From NCBI GenBank assembly GCA_013368445.1, contig JAACJO010000011.1, forward strand, positions 62,001-126,000: a DNA stretch of 64,000 nucleotides, written 5' to 3'. Source of the stretch: Leucocoprinus leucothites. Taxonomy: Eukaryota > Basidiomycota > Agaricomycetes > Agaricales > Agaricaceae. Shown here one piece after another: positions 21,893 through 32,341 of the stretch (the first letter of the stretch is position 1; each line of letters starts with the position of its first letter). A program made the position numbers and the translations under genes. Below the pieces are notes generated by a model. It was given only the letters and a program-made list of their open reading frames with translations. It had not been told where the DNA came from and searched no databases.

Positions 21893-23434
21893 ATGTCGCA
21901 GCTAGAGTACCTCCGCTCATCACCTTCTACTTGTAGGGCCCGCCATTATAGCGACGACGATTTCGAGATGGACATGGACGATGAATGGACGACCGAAACC
22001 GAGTCGGAAACATCAGCGACCATTTTTAGCGTCGGGCGGACAAATGCGACCACAGAGACCTCTGTCGACGACGACGGCATTTCTATGCGTTCTCAGACGC
22101 CGGAGCCCGAGCCTATTATGCATATGGATGAGGTTTTGCGGTCCAATCTGTATAAGTTGGAGTTTGGCCGCAACTTGAACAGCTTCTCAGATATATACAA
22201 ACTACCTGCAGACGAGGAAGAGCTCGATCGCCTGGGTTCGTTCTCTATTCTGTTACATCTAGGTTATGGCTTGACCTTCAATCTTGGTTTGCAGAACGAC
22301 AATACGATATGCTGAATTCTCTCCTTGACCGCAAATATACTCCCCCAATGATGGAAGTTCTGGCCGACGATGGCTCGGAGCCACAGAAGGCGGTGTTGGA
22401 TCTTGGAACAGGGTCTGGTAATTGGTGTGTATGACTTTTTTTACCACTCACGAGGGCCTCATTCTAAAATGTTCGATATTTTGTAGGATAATTGATGTAG
22501 CTCGAGATTTTCCTCACTGTTCGGCGGTCGCCATCGACCTGACTCCGATGAAAGTCATGTATGATATGATACTCCACCGGCCTGAAAACCTTGAAGAATC
22601 GGTTCGAATACCAACTAATCTTAGGTGGGTGTAACTCGTCGCCTCGAAGGATCTCTCAGACCTAATGTCTTATCACAGAGGAGAAGTGGACGATATCAAT
22701 CTTGGGCTAGAACACTACTACGGAAAGTTCAATGTCGTCCACACTCGTCTAATTGCCATCGGGGTGAGATAGACAGCTACTTTTTTGATGTTTGATCTGA
22801 CCTGTTTTTACCTTCCGCAGGTTCAGGACTACTACAGGCTGATAGACCAGATTTCTGAAGTTCTTCGGCCGGGTGGTCTAATCGACTTGACCGAAGTGGG
22901 CTACGAAGCTTACGACAGGCATCATCAGCCTATAAAAATCGACTTCAACCCAGATACTGATAAGCCGAATTGGAAATCACCGTATTGGGCTCATTGGCTC
23001 AGAGCGATCGCCACTGTCGCTTCAACAGGAGGGGGAGAGACTAGTGCATCTAGGAACCTAGAATCCTGGCTTCACGCTCACCGCGCTCTCGAAGATGTCG
23101 TTCACCGTGAATTCTGGCTTCCAATCATACCCGGAAACTACGATCGCCCTCCTGCTGAGGCGGAATTCCTCAAGCATTACCGCAATGTCTTAGAGTATGA
23201 TGTTACGGTAAGTCGTCATTTTTCAACGGCAATTGCGAGGTTTGAGCTAGTTTTTAGACCTTCCTGAAATCGGGGAGACCAATGCTGCTCAAGGCTGGAT
23301 ATAATGAAAGTTACCTGTCTGAGATGGAACACCTTATCCTAACAGAAATGCGGGAAGCCAAGGAACCCCAGTACTCACGCATTGAATGCGTCTATGCTAG
23401 GAAGGCCCGGGAACTCAGCAATAAGTTATGGTGA
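21893..23434 (+). CDS. class I SAM-dependent methyltransferase (LaeA/UMTA-like)
   Basis: The protein starts MSQLEYLRSSPSTCRARHY and has an acidic N-terminal stretch. After the first intron comes RQYDMLNSLLDRKYTPP, then motif I (VLDLGTGSGNW) split from its helix IIDVARDFP by an intron. Motif II (AVAIDLTPMK), an acidic EVDDINLGLEHYYGKF block and the post-motif helix (DQISEVLRPGGLIDLTEVG) follow. The C-terminus after the last intron reads FLKSGRPMLLKAGY and ends ARELSNKLW. Five or more short introns are needed. These features fit the fungal family that includes LaeA-type regulators and many small-molecule methyltransferases; the substrate cannot be told. No biosynthetic gene cluster is visible next to it. 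Confidence 0.85.
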
Positions 23435-24486
23435 TCTCCCATGAACCGGGTACATTTTGACTCCACCTTCGCCACAATCACCGACATGATTCCTCTTGTC
23501 ATTTTCCGGGGTTTTGCGGGTTGTTGACATGCGATCTTGAACGTAAATTCGTCGTGTTTACTCATGCAGTTTGCAAGCAACCGAGATACCCTCCTTTGGT
23601 CCATTTTCACCCAGCACCCACGGTACCCCCTCTTCGCGTACACACATTCTTTACCTACCTACCTTCAAGTTGGGCCTATCCTATCTCCCACCCTGACTTG
23701 GGTGCAGCTATTTCTTCCGTACTTTATTCAGCTGTATTGCCTAGCTTTCTCGTCTTACTTTTTGAATCGACCAGAGTTGGAGTCGGCTGGGGAGTGAACA
23801 ATGACGGCCATGAACAATAACGGCCAGTTATGCATATAAGCTATCTCCAGCACTAGTCCCACCTTTGACAGCATGCGAACAGGATCACCCAATGCTGGTC
23901 ACCGTGCTGGCGAACAGACTTACCCACAGAAGAAACTAATGTCTAGCTACAATCTTATGACAGATCTAGACCCGGCTTTGCTGTTCTCGCCAACCCGTCT
24001 GCAATATTAGTACATTGTTAGTCCACCTCTACGAGGTTGGAGACTCTTTAGCGTTGCCTTTACTCCCCGTTTGTCGCCTAGTGCCTCGTGCCTTTGTATG
24101 GATCATCCAGTCTGGCAATGAGAACGACTAAGTTCCGGCATCGGACATGGATTGTCGATCATGCGTCAATTCTTTTGAGGCCCTGAATCTCAACGCCACG
24201 GTGTAAAGAAGGTTCCTCGAGGCGGCGTTCAACGCCAGGGCAGAACTTACTACTTTTTGTTAGTCGTTGGATTTCGATTTCATTTCCGTGTGTGCAACCT
24301 ACGACCTTGCTTCTGTTAGAATGGCAATCCGAAGATTATCCTCGTGAATTATTCTGAGTTTAAATTTCGTTTATTGTTTCCATGGTATTACCTATATATA
24401 CTCGTAGTCTACATTCCCGGTACGACCTTGCTCGTTTGCCCTCCGATTCCACCGTGTTCACCTCGCATCGAGTCCCTTCAACAGTT
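23435..24486. other. intergenic region of about 1 kb
   Basis: No supported gene. There is a TATA-like gcatataagct near 23832 and a cctatatatactc near 24391-24403; the latter lies about 90 bases before the small ORF at 24487. Confidence 0.4.
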
Positions 24487-24648
24487 ATGTCTGCGTGGCT
24501 TACTGAAAGGTTAGATGAGATGTTTACTCAACTAGATCCCATACTCAATGACCCCAAGCCAAGAACCAAGGAGTGGCCTCATATCCCAACTCAGGATGTT
24601 AACGGCTTCTTACTTGTCGCCTACTTTGGATGTTTGAATATTGAATAG
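24487..24648 (+). CDS. possible small ORF or first exon, unknown
   Basis: Fifty-three codons starting MSAWLTERLDEMFTQ, about 90 bases after a TATATATA box. The composition (LDPILNDPKPRTKEWPHIP) is protein-like. A donor-like GT follows VNGFLL and an acceptor-like gtcag lies near 24710, so it may be the first exon of a short gene, but the joined frame has no support. It overlaps the 3' end of the minus-strand orphan gene by 39 bases. Confidence 0.22.
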   Translation: MSAWLTERLDEMFTQLDPILNDPKPRTKEWPHIPTQDVNGFLLVAYFGCLNIE

Positions 24649-25100
24649 TTGCCACATTGAACACAGGGATGATTTTGTGCGCAAGCTAAACCACACATGA
24701 TCCGAGTCAGGGCATTCTTTACTTATTATCAACATCTTCGAAGACTTCGCGGCAGACAGCTCAATAGTCGAAACCAAGGAGGACGAGCCTCTGGGCATGT
24801 AGTAGGGGACCAACCAAACATTGAGACTCAAATCTGACCATACTTCTAGCGTGAGCGCTAAAATACAACTACCTGAAGTAGCCCAAAAACAATGAGGCTA
24901 GAGTTTCTCATCCAGACTCCGAATAATACTATATTACCTCCGACTGATTCTCCTTCCAGCTTGGGACAGCTTGCACCGCGACTCCCATAAACACCATCAG
25001 TCTGTCCCAGAAAGTGCGCTTCATTAGGAGGAGTCCACGTTGTCGTTTGTGATAACATATCACTACCTACGTTGATTGGAAATGCGAATGATGATGTCAT
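24610..25100 (-). CDS. orphan two-exon gene, unknown function
   Basis: Exons 25100-24938 and 24857-24610 join in frame across an 80-base intron with gtaata and ttttag ends, giving 136 residues starting MTSSFAFPINVGSDML. Joining removes the frame break and yields GESVGALTLEVWSDLSLN, after which comes VWLVPYYMPRGSSSLV and SDHVWFSLRTK. No signal peptide or membrane segment is seen, and I recognise no family. The gene may run on, because GTAAG follows its stop region. It lies about 330 bases from the divergent Nvj2-like gene. The unbroken frame on both sides of a canonical intron is the main support; expression data would decide. Confidence 0.4.
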
Positions 25101-25433
25101 AGCACCTCCTGAAGAACATTTGGATGCATAAAGTAATATATGATGTTCCCGACAATAAACCACGCCTTGTATGTGAGCATCCGGAGACTTCAGGTGCGCA
25201 AGGGTGCCGAGTCTGCACAGACGATACTGAGTACCACAGCGGACGAAGACGTATTTGCAGCGGACACGTTCAATCACGTGTTTGGTGACGGGGTATCAAG
25301 CGACGGACATTACAGCACAGCGCATCATCGCTCCTCTCTCACCTTCCCCTCCAACCTCTCGGCCCCTTGCTGGTTTGAACATCTAGACCGAGATACGAAT
25401 CTCAGGTCCTGTGCTTCACTCGCCCTCCGAGAC
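25101..25433. promoter_or_regulatory. region upstream of the Nvj2-like gene
   Basis: The frame of the downstream gene is open through this stretch from 25140, but the conserved start is the ATG at 25434 just before the membrane anchor. The CT-rich run at 25325-25370 fits a promoter or leader. Confidence 0.4.
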
Positions 25434-28400
25434 ATGCTCAAGGCCCTTATATACGCTTATGTTCTCGGCGGACTCACATTCATTCCACTTGTTGCTCTTG
25501 CCGTCCTCTTCATCACCATCTATACCTCTGTACCAGTTGGAGATGGCGACGTGGATAAGCAGGCTCGTGGAAAACTCGAAGCCGAGCTCGTCGCAGAAGA
25601 CGCCGACGTCGTTGATTCTGGGGAGACGACAGCTCTTGAGACCAATGATTTGCCTAAGACAAGAAAAGGCTGGCTCACCATGCGCCGCACGTTCGAGGAA
25701 TCTGCTGGAGACGGTGGATACGTGACCCTCGTCCGTTCTTTCTTAGACTCACGATCGAAGGACCCAAAGAGATCGCGGCCGAAGGACATGTGGTATGTCG
25801 TCTTGAAGGGCAAGGTTCTATACCTTTACGAGGATGAGGAGATGACAGAGTGTGAGGCTGTGGTGGAACTTGGTAGCCATGATGTCGTGGTCTATCCAGC
25901 TGGACAGACGGATGGAGAGATGTTTGCTAAGCGCAACGCCATCTGTTTAAAACCCAAAAGCGTGTTAGCGGATAAGGTGTTGCCGACAGCCACAAGGGAA
26001 ATGAAACTAGAGGAAGAAGGGGTTGATGCTGTATTGGATGGTAGTGATATCGGCGGAAAGCAGAGGGAGAAGGTGAAGGAGAAGATAGTTGAGGGCGAAA
26101 AGCGCCGAACGACGGCTGCAGAAAAAGAGCTGAATGCCCCTGCACCCTGGTTTATCTTCGTTCGGTCGAATGTAGAGATGGAGGATTGGTACCTCGCCCT
26201 CATTCATGCTTCTGACAATCCGGCTCAGACACCTACTCTCTCCCCATTGCAAGCCGTTTTCCGGCCTGCCGACATGAACCATCTTGTTTCGACTCTAGAC
26301 GAACAACCAGATGTTATACCTATGCGATGGCTCAACGCGTTAATTGGCCGTATATTCTTCAGTTACTATCGCACGCAAACTTTGGAGGCCTACATCATCG
26401 GTCGCCTTATGAAGAAGCTTTCCAAGGTCAAAAGACCTGCCTTTCTAGCAGACGTTGTTGTCACCGAGGTTTCAGTTGGGAGCAGGCCACCCATGTTTAG
26501 CAAGCCGATGCTGAAGGAGCTCACGAAGGAAGGAGACGCTTCATTGGAAGTGCACATGCATTACAAGGGTGAATTCAGAATAACGATTGAGGCGACGGCC
26601 ATCATCAATCTCGGTCAATTCAAGTCCTACACCGTCAAGCTTGTTCTCGCCGCTGTTCTTAAGGAGTTGGAAGGGAATTTGCTGGTGAAAGTGAAGCGAC
26701 CACCCAGTAACCGAATCTGGTATGCCTTCACTCAGTCACCGAGGATGGTCCTCGAGGTAGAGCCCATCGTGAGCGACCGACAAATCAAATGGGGTATGAT
26801 CTTGAGCACCATTGAATCAAAACTCAAGGAAATCGTGAGTATTTGCCCATTCCGCTTCAACCACCGCTCACGCTATGTCATGTAGATTCAAGAATCTGTG
26901 GTCATGCCAAACATGGACGATATTGCATTCTTCGATAGTCATCTATATGAACACCGTGGAGGCATCTGGTCGGATGCCTCGCGGACTGAGACGGCAAGAA
27001 CTAGCTCACCTGTACCGGCACCCGACGACATGCAGTCAACTGTCTCTGCCCCTCCCGTCATACCATCTGAATCTTCGCCCGAAGGTGTCCCGCTACCCTC
27101 AGATCGTTCACCAGGCAGCCATGAACCTGAGAACAGTGAATCTCGTCCAGCTTCTGTGATACCTATTGTATACGAGCAGGACACCCCGATGAAAGAACAA
27201 GATCTCTGTGAGTAGTTGTTCGTTGTCTACTGCTGGTCTTTCCAACTGATCTTCTTGTAAGTGATTTTAATGGACAAGTCCCGATCTGAGCCTTCACTTT
27301 CTGATGAACAACGGGGTCGCTCGCCGAGCATTCATTCCGTAGTTCAGTCCTCCAGAGACATACCTCCTGAGATCTTCGAGCCTGTTCAAGACGTAACCGA
27401 CGATTTCGCGCAAGGGTCCCCTTCATCACGTTCCCGTACCCCTTCGGTGCATTCAGTCAAGAGCTACAAGAGTGGCAAGTCTACAGAAACAACGCCCGAT
27501 GCTTCCACAACGCCACGCAAGTCATCGGAAACTTCACGTGAACCCCCCACAAGTCCAAGTCCATCATCTTTCCTTTCCACGCTGAAGTCAAAGGCCGGGG
27601 ATAAGCAGGCCTTAAGCAACACTGCCCGAGAGACGATGCGTAAATGGGGCGTCAACTGGACTAATTTAAAGAAAGAGTTCAATTCTGAAGAAAATGGGGA
27701 TATTGCCTCAAAATTGCGAAGTAAAATGGATGGTAGCAGCAACAAGCGAGCCAGCTATGCGGAGGTCCGTGCTGCGGTTGCAGAACGCCGAGAGCGTGAG
27801 CGTAGCTCTGGTGCGGAGGAAGAGGGGAGCTCAAGCCGGTCCACCTCGCCCGGAGAAGAGGGTGCTCGCAATGAAACCCAGCCTAACTTGCCTACTGGAC
27901 AACAGCAGGCAGGAAAACGTTCGTTTACATCCCCCGTTATTGCATCGAAGAAATCATTACCATCTGTCTCGCGAGTAAACACGGACATTGACGCCACAGA
28001 TGATATATCTGAAGACGAGGTTCGACCAACACCCATCCAAGCCCAGCCACAGGCAAAGACAATGACGATACCTGGGATCCATGCCAGTCACAAAGGCGAG
28101 GTGATGTCAATGGGTTATGTTGCACCTCAACCTAGCCTTCTGTCAGAATCGGTGAAATCCAAGAATCCAGCCATACAGAGTGTATATCGGTTATGGAGAA
28201 ATCCCGTCGATGCGGGTGAGGATACTACTGTATCTGGGAAAAGGACTGGATCGGAGGTAGAAGCTCCCCAGTCACCACCTGCATCGCAGGCATCCAGGCT
28301 GGTGCAACAGACACCACCTCCATTACCACCGCGTCGCGCTCATGGGGCATCACCTCATCTGAACTGGGAAGAACATCCGGGGATATCGCAGTCTGTAGAG

Positions 28401-28550
28401 ACAGCAAAGGTATCAGGCTACGAAGTGGAACTAGATGAACAGCTGTCAGATGAGGTGAAAGTGAATGCTGGGACACTTGAGTCTACAATATCATCAAATG
28501 AGAATGCACCGCCCCCACTCCCACCTCGCCGCATCTCGTCTACTGCTTGA
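25434..28550 (+). CDS. NVJ2: Nvj2/TEX2-type lipid-transfer protein (TM anchor, PH-like, SMP)
   Basis: Three exons (25434-26834, 26886-27207, 27262-28550) give 1,003 residues. The N-terminus is a membrane anchor ([20 protein letters not shown]). A PH-like domain follows ([18 protein letters not shown] to [18 protein letters not shown]), interrupted by a charged loop. The SMP domain begins near residue 282 ([20 protein letters not shown]) and includes [36 protein letters not shown] and [21 protein letters not shown] domains carry lipids at membrane contacts; Nvj2 acts at ER-vacuole and ER-Golgi contacts. The remaining 500 residues are Ser/Pro-rich and disordered, with two PPLPPRR motifs near the C-terminus that resemble SH3 ligands. 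The start was placed at the ATG before the anchor, not at the longer open frame. Confidence 0.9.
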
Positions 28551-29208
28551 TCATGACAATTGCTATCATCTCTGTTTTCTGCCATTTGTGTATATTGTTT
28601 TACGCATATGTATTGTATTAGCAAGCACCCTCATCCTTCGTTACTTCTACTTATATATGACACTCTAATTTAGCGTTTGCATTGCACCAATGCAGGATAT
28701 CAATATCCCCACTCTGCTTTAGTTTGGGTATATCTCTCAGGTTGCTATGCGATCAAAACACGAAAGGTGGCTAAGTTGATAGTTCGGGAAGAGAGCGGAG
28801 GCGATGGGAAAACGATGTTGGGTACAAAAGAACATGGCAATGATGGACCTTGTTGGGCGAAGAGAGAGGGTGGCACAAGGCAAAAATCATGATGAACATA
28901 TAGTACAACATATCTTGATAGCACGGTATATTCAAGTACTGGAACTGTTAGGATTGCGCATGGTGACGAAGGAAGATAAAAACACAGGTGGTCTTCGGAG
29001 AAAGGGGTTTCCACCGACCCCATCCAGCAAGGCTAGACATTGAGTTTAGGCGGCTTGTCAACCCGCTGTCACAAGTCTTCTCTTGACGCGGATCATCGTT
29101 GAAACGTTGACTTGTCAAACACCTCATTGTCGGAGAGACACAGGGCACGTCTTGGCCGAACGGAGAACAGCAGACAGATTGTGTTCTCCGCCCTGCGAGC
29201 TGCAATCG
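28551..29208. other. intergenic region of about 660 bases
   Basis: It follows the Nvj2-like stop and precedes the 910-residue gene on the same strand. T-rich sequence after 28555 fits a 3' end. No gene is supported. Confidence 0.45.
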
Positions 29209-32195
29209 ATGCTCGCCACCAACAACGCCTCCACGTCGCTTCAGCCGATGACGGCTCGTTCTTTGGTCATCTCACCTAATCTGGACGCGCTACTAGAACA
29301 CGAGGAGCGTGTCAGAGGCTCGTCAATTCAAATACCTTCCCGGAATTGTTCACAGGTTCTGTCATCACCAGTCAGTCCAGGGAATTATATTAGCGGGGTG
29401 TCAGCGAGTGTTGGTAGAGGACTACCACCCCCACCACGAGGTAACCGACGGCCGAAGTCACCTAGATCGCCTAGACCAGCAGCGAATGGCCATGGTACAG
29501 AAAGCTCGGGGTGCACTATCCCGACATGTCAGATGGATACAGATAAAATTATTCAAGGCCAGCAGCAGCAGGAACAACAGCCGGAAAAAATAGCGCAACA
29601 GCCGGAGAAAGAAGGACTACCGTCGAGCAAGACGAATCCGTACATCAATCCAGCTCCGACGCTGGATGAACTTGGACATGAGAAGGAGAGGGAAGGGCGA
29701 CCATCATCGCGACGGACAGCATCTCAACGATCACAATCCAGAACTGTCTCGCTGCTCGTTGACAAACGCTTCAATTCGTGCAGAACCATCGTCGATCTAT
29801 TTTCGGACAATCTGCCAAGAGCCACTGCTTTGCACAAAAACCTCGCCCACACGCATCCCCGACGCCCCAACAAGCTCAGGAAAACGACAGGTCAGTGTCC
29901 GACTTTTCTGTGGGTGGCGAGGATTAATTTCGGTGTGCCGCAGGGACCATGACGTACATAGGCGAGATTGAGAATGTGGTGCTGGACATCCGAAGAGCCT
30001 CGAATGAATTTATCGACATTGGGCGGAACGATGCTAGGCGACGCCGACCCTTGAATTCCCACGCCTCGTCGCGCAGGTCCTCGTCTGACTCTGCCTCGAC
30101 TGTAAAGGCCAGAGATACCGAGCCAGACTCTCTCTCCTTCATCGACTTTTTTTCTCCGGCAACAGACGTTTTTCCACTTCCCCCACAAGACGACATGCTC
30201 ATCTCCAGGTCTTCCTCTGACCATCCTTCTTCCCGCTCGAAAGCCATGTTCTCCATCCCCGCCTCTCTGAAGCCTTCGCAGGCAAAATCACCTTCGCGCG
30301 GAACCTCACCCCATCATACTTCTTCTGATAAGCCAAAAGTATCTCCCCCACAAACACTCCCACCAACCACTAATTTCCTCGACATGGGAGAGCGTTCCGG
30401 TCTCGTCAAAAAATCGCGAAAATTAACCCGCGTATTTGGCGAAACCCCCGTCAGCGGTGACCTCCTTTCCCAGAAAGACCACTCGTCCCACAACAAGCGC
30501 TCCAGGCAACAGCCTTCACGCACAGCCCTCGCTCTTGATATAGATCGACTTGAACATACACACTCTAGTGTCAGCCGACGACACTCCATACCTCTCACTC
30601 CAGATCAGCTGTCCGAGTCCTTCAATCATGCCTTGTTCCAGTCTGCGGCCTACCAAAAGGCTGGACTCACAGGCCGGGCCTCGGAGCCTCTGGAGGGCGC
30701 CCATAAGGGTAAATTTGGATCCCGAGTATCTTTTATTGATTTATCAGACGAAGAAGATGCCGACGACGAAGCACTATCTCCCATCACCTTCGCGCCGAAT
30801 TCGGTCAACATCACCTCCCACTATCCCCAATCTCCATCGCAGCTATCTTTATATGAAGCTATGACCCCAGAACAGCAAGCTGAGGAAGAAAGGCGGCGTA
30901 AACGACAGAAGCTCGCCAAGCTCCACCGTTTTCTGGGGTCCCGGGTCCCAGCCGATCTCGTGCTTGGAGTTGGGCGTCCCGAGTCCTCTCTGCCTCCCAT
31001 TCAAACAACCATGCCCACTGAAGACTCTGCTCCTTCGCGCAAAGAATGGCTGCGCCGTAGACGCAGCAGCTCTGCGGGTGATTTGCACACTTGGTCGGAT
31101 GACTTGGACAGGATGAAAGAAGAGCTCAACGACAAAGAGAAGGCCATCAACGTCCGCAGAGCGCAGAAGATGGAAAAGGTACGTTTACACCCTGCTCGTC
31201 CCCGCGCGCTTCGATTACAAAAGAGCCTTTTTTCATTACATCCTCTATTTAGATGTTTGGCGTCGCTCCTCCGCAAACCCTGTATCATACTCGTCACTCA
31301 CCTTCACCCTCGGTACCGCCCGAGGTTTATTTGAAGAGGTCCAAGTCACCCCCAAAACCGTCTTTCGGCGGATTCATACCTCCTGGCGAGGTTCCATCCC
31401 CTACCTACCAGCAGCGAAATCCCAACCGCTCATCCTACATCAAGAGACCCAAGAAGACTGATCGGCCCACCACAGCGGAGTCTAGCAGAAGACTCCTCCC
31501 AGAAGGTGCAGACTGTTACAACTATGACGAATCTTCTTCCCCTGTTCTCTCTCACTCTGCCATGCGATCCTCACTTGTGTATAATCACTATCAACATTCC
31601 CTTAAATCTCTCGGCGATATTCTCGATCGGGTAAGTCCTCTACCTAGGCTGCGATGCTCCTTTGATCTAAAACATCAAATTTGAATAATCACAGGACGAC
31701 AGAGAATCCCTCGCGGAGTTGCACCAATATCTCAATGATTTTGATGAAACTGATCATACCACCAGCCCTTCACTATCACCTCTCCGAGAAACACCCATGA
31801 TGAAAGACCGGCGACTCTCTAATGCCTCTTCTATTAAATCAGAACGCAGGCGTTCTCTTCCTACCCGCACTTCCGTGCTCTCCATCGCATCTGAATATAG
31901 CATCACCACTCCCAAACCCGAGATTTCAGACTTTGAAGTTCGCCGTCGTCGCGCTGCAAAGTTGACCCAGTTCTTTGGCGTTAATTACCGAGAGCTTATT
32001 AATGATGTCCTTGAGAGCCTGGAGACCGGCTTGGAACATGAGCGTAAACGCGGGACTCTCCGAGCAGAGGAGCTGGAGGTGCGCTTTCTTGGCTCCCCCT
32101 TCTTTTTTTATGAGTTTGTCTCTGATTCATTTGCCGACCAGGACTTACTTGAACGACTTCGCAAGATTAAGATGAACCGCAAAGGCTTTTTCTAA
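29209..32195 (+). CDS. fungal protein of unknown function with repeated KLxxFxG motif
   Basis: Five exons (29209-29890, 29944-31178, 31253-31630, 31695-32078, 32142-32195) join in frame to 910 residues. I do not know a function. Most of the protein is Ser/Pro-rich and basic, probably disordered. Two related motifs stand out: RRRKRQKLAKLHRFLGSRVP (about position 30890) and VRRRRAAKLTQFFGVNYREL (about 31940), sharing a basic run followed by KLxxFxG. The second is followed by a predicted helix (DVLESLETGLEHERKRGTL) and a short last exon LLERLRKIKMNRK. The N-terminal third holds Gln-rich and Pro-rich tracts. The stop converges with the golgin gene 146 bases away. The exact start is less certain; an in-frame ATG at 29248 is the alternative. 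Confidence 0.78.
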
Positions 32196-32341
32196 ATATT
32201 TTCCTCCTCTATCATATCACCCGGCTATCTTAAACCAAGGACTGGATCTCACATGCTATATATCGGATATTGCTCGTATTGAGCGGACTGTACCATTAGA
32301 TCATCATCCCAAGTAATTATCCCTGTTGGAACTCTTTTGTA

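Noticed and set aside
29949..30256. Minus-strand ORFs of about 110 codons
   Set aside because: They overlap the second exon of the 910-residue gene, whose frame is open for 400 codons and continues over several good introns.
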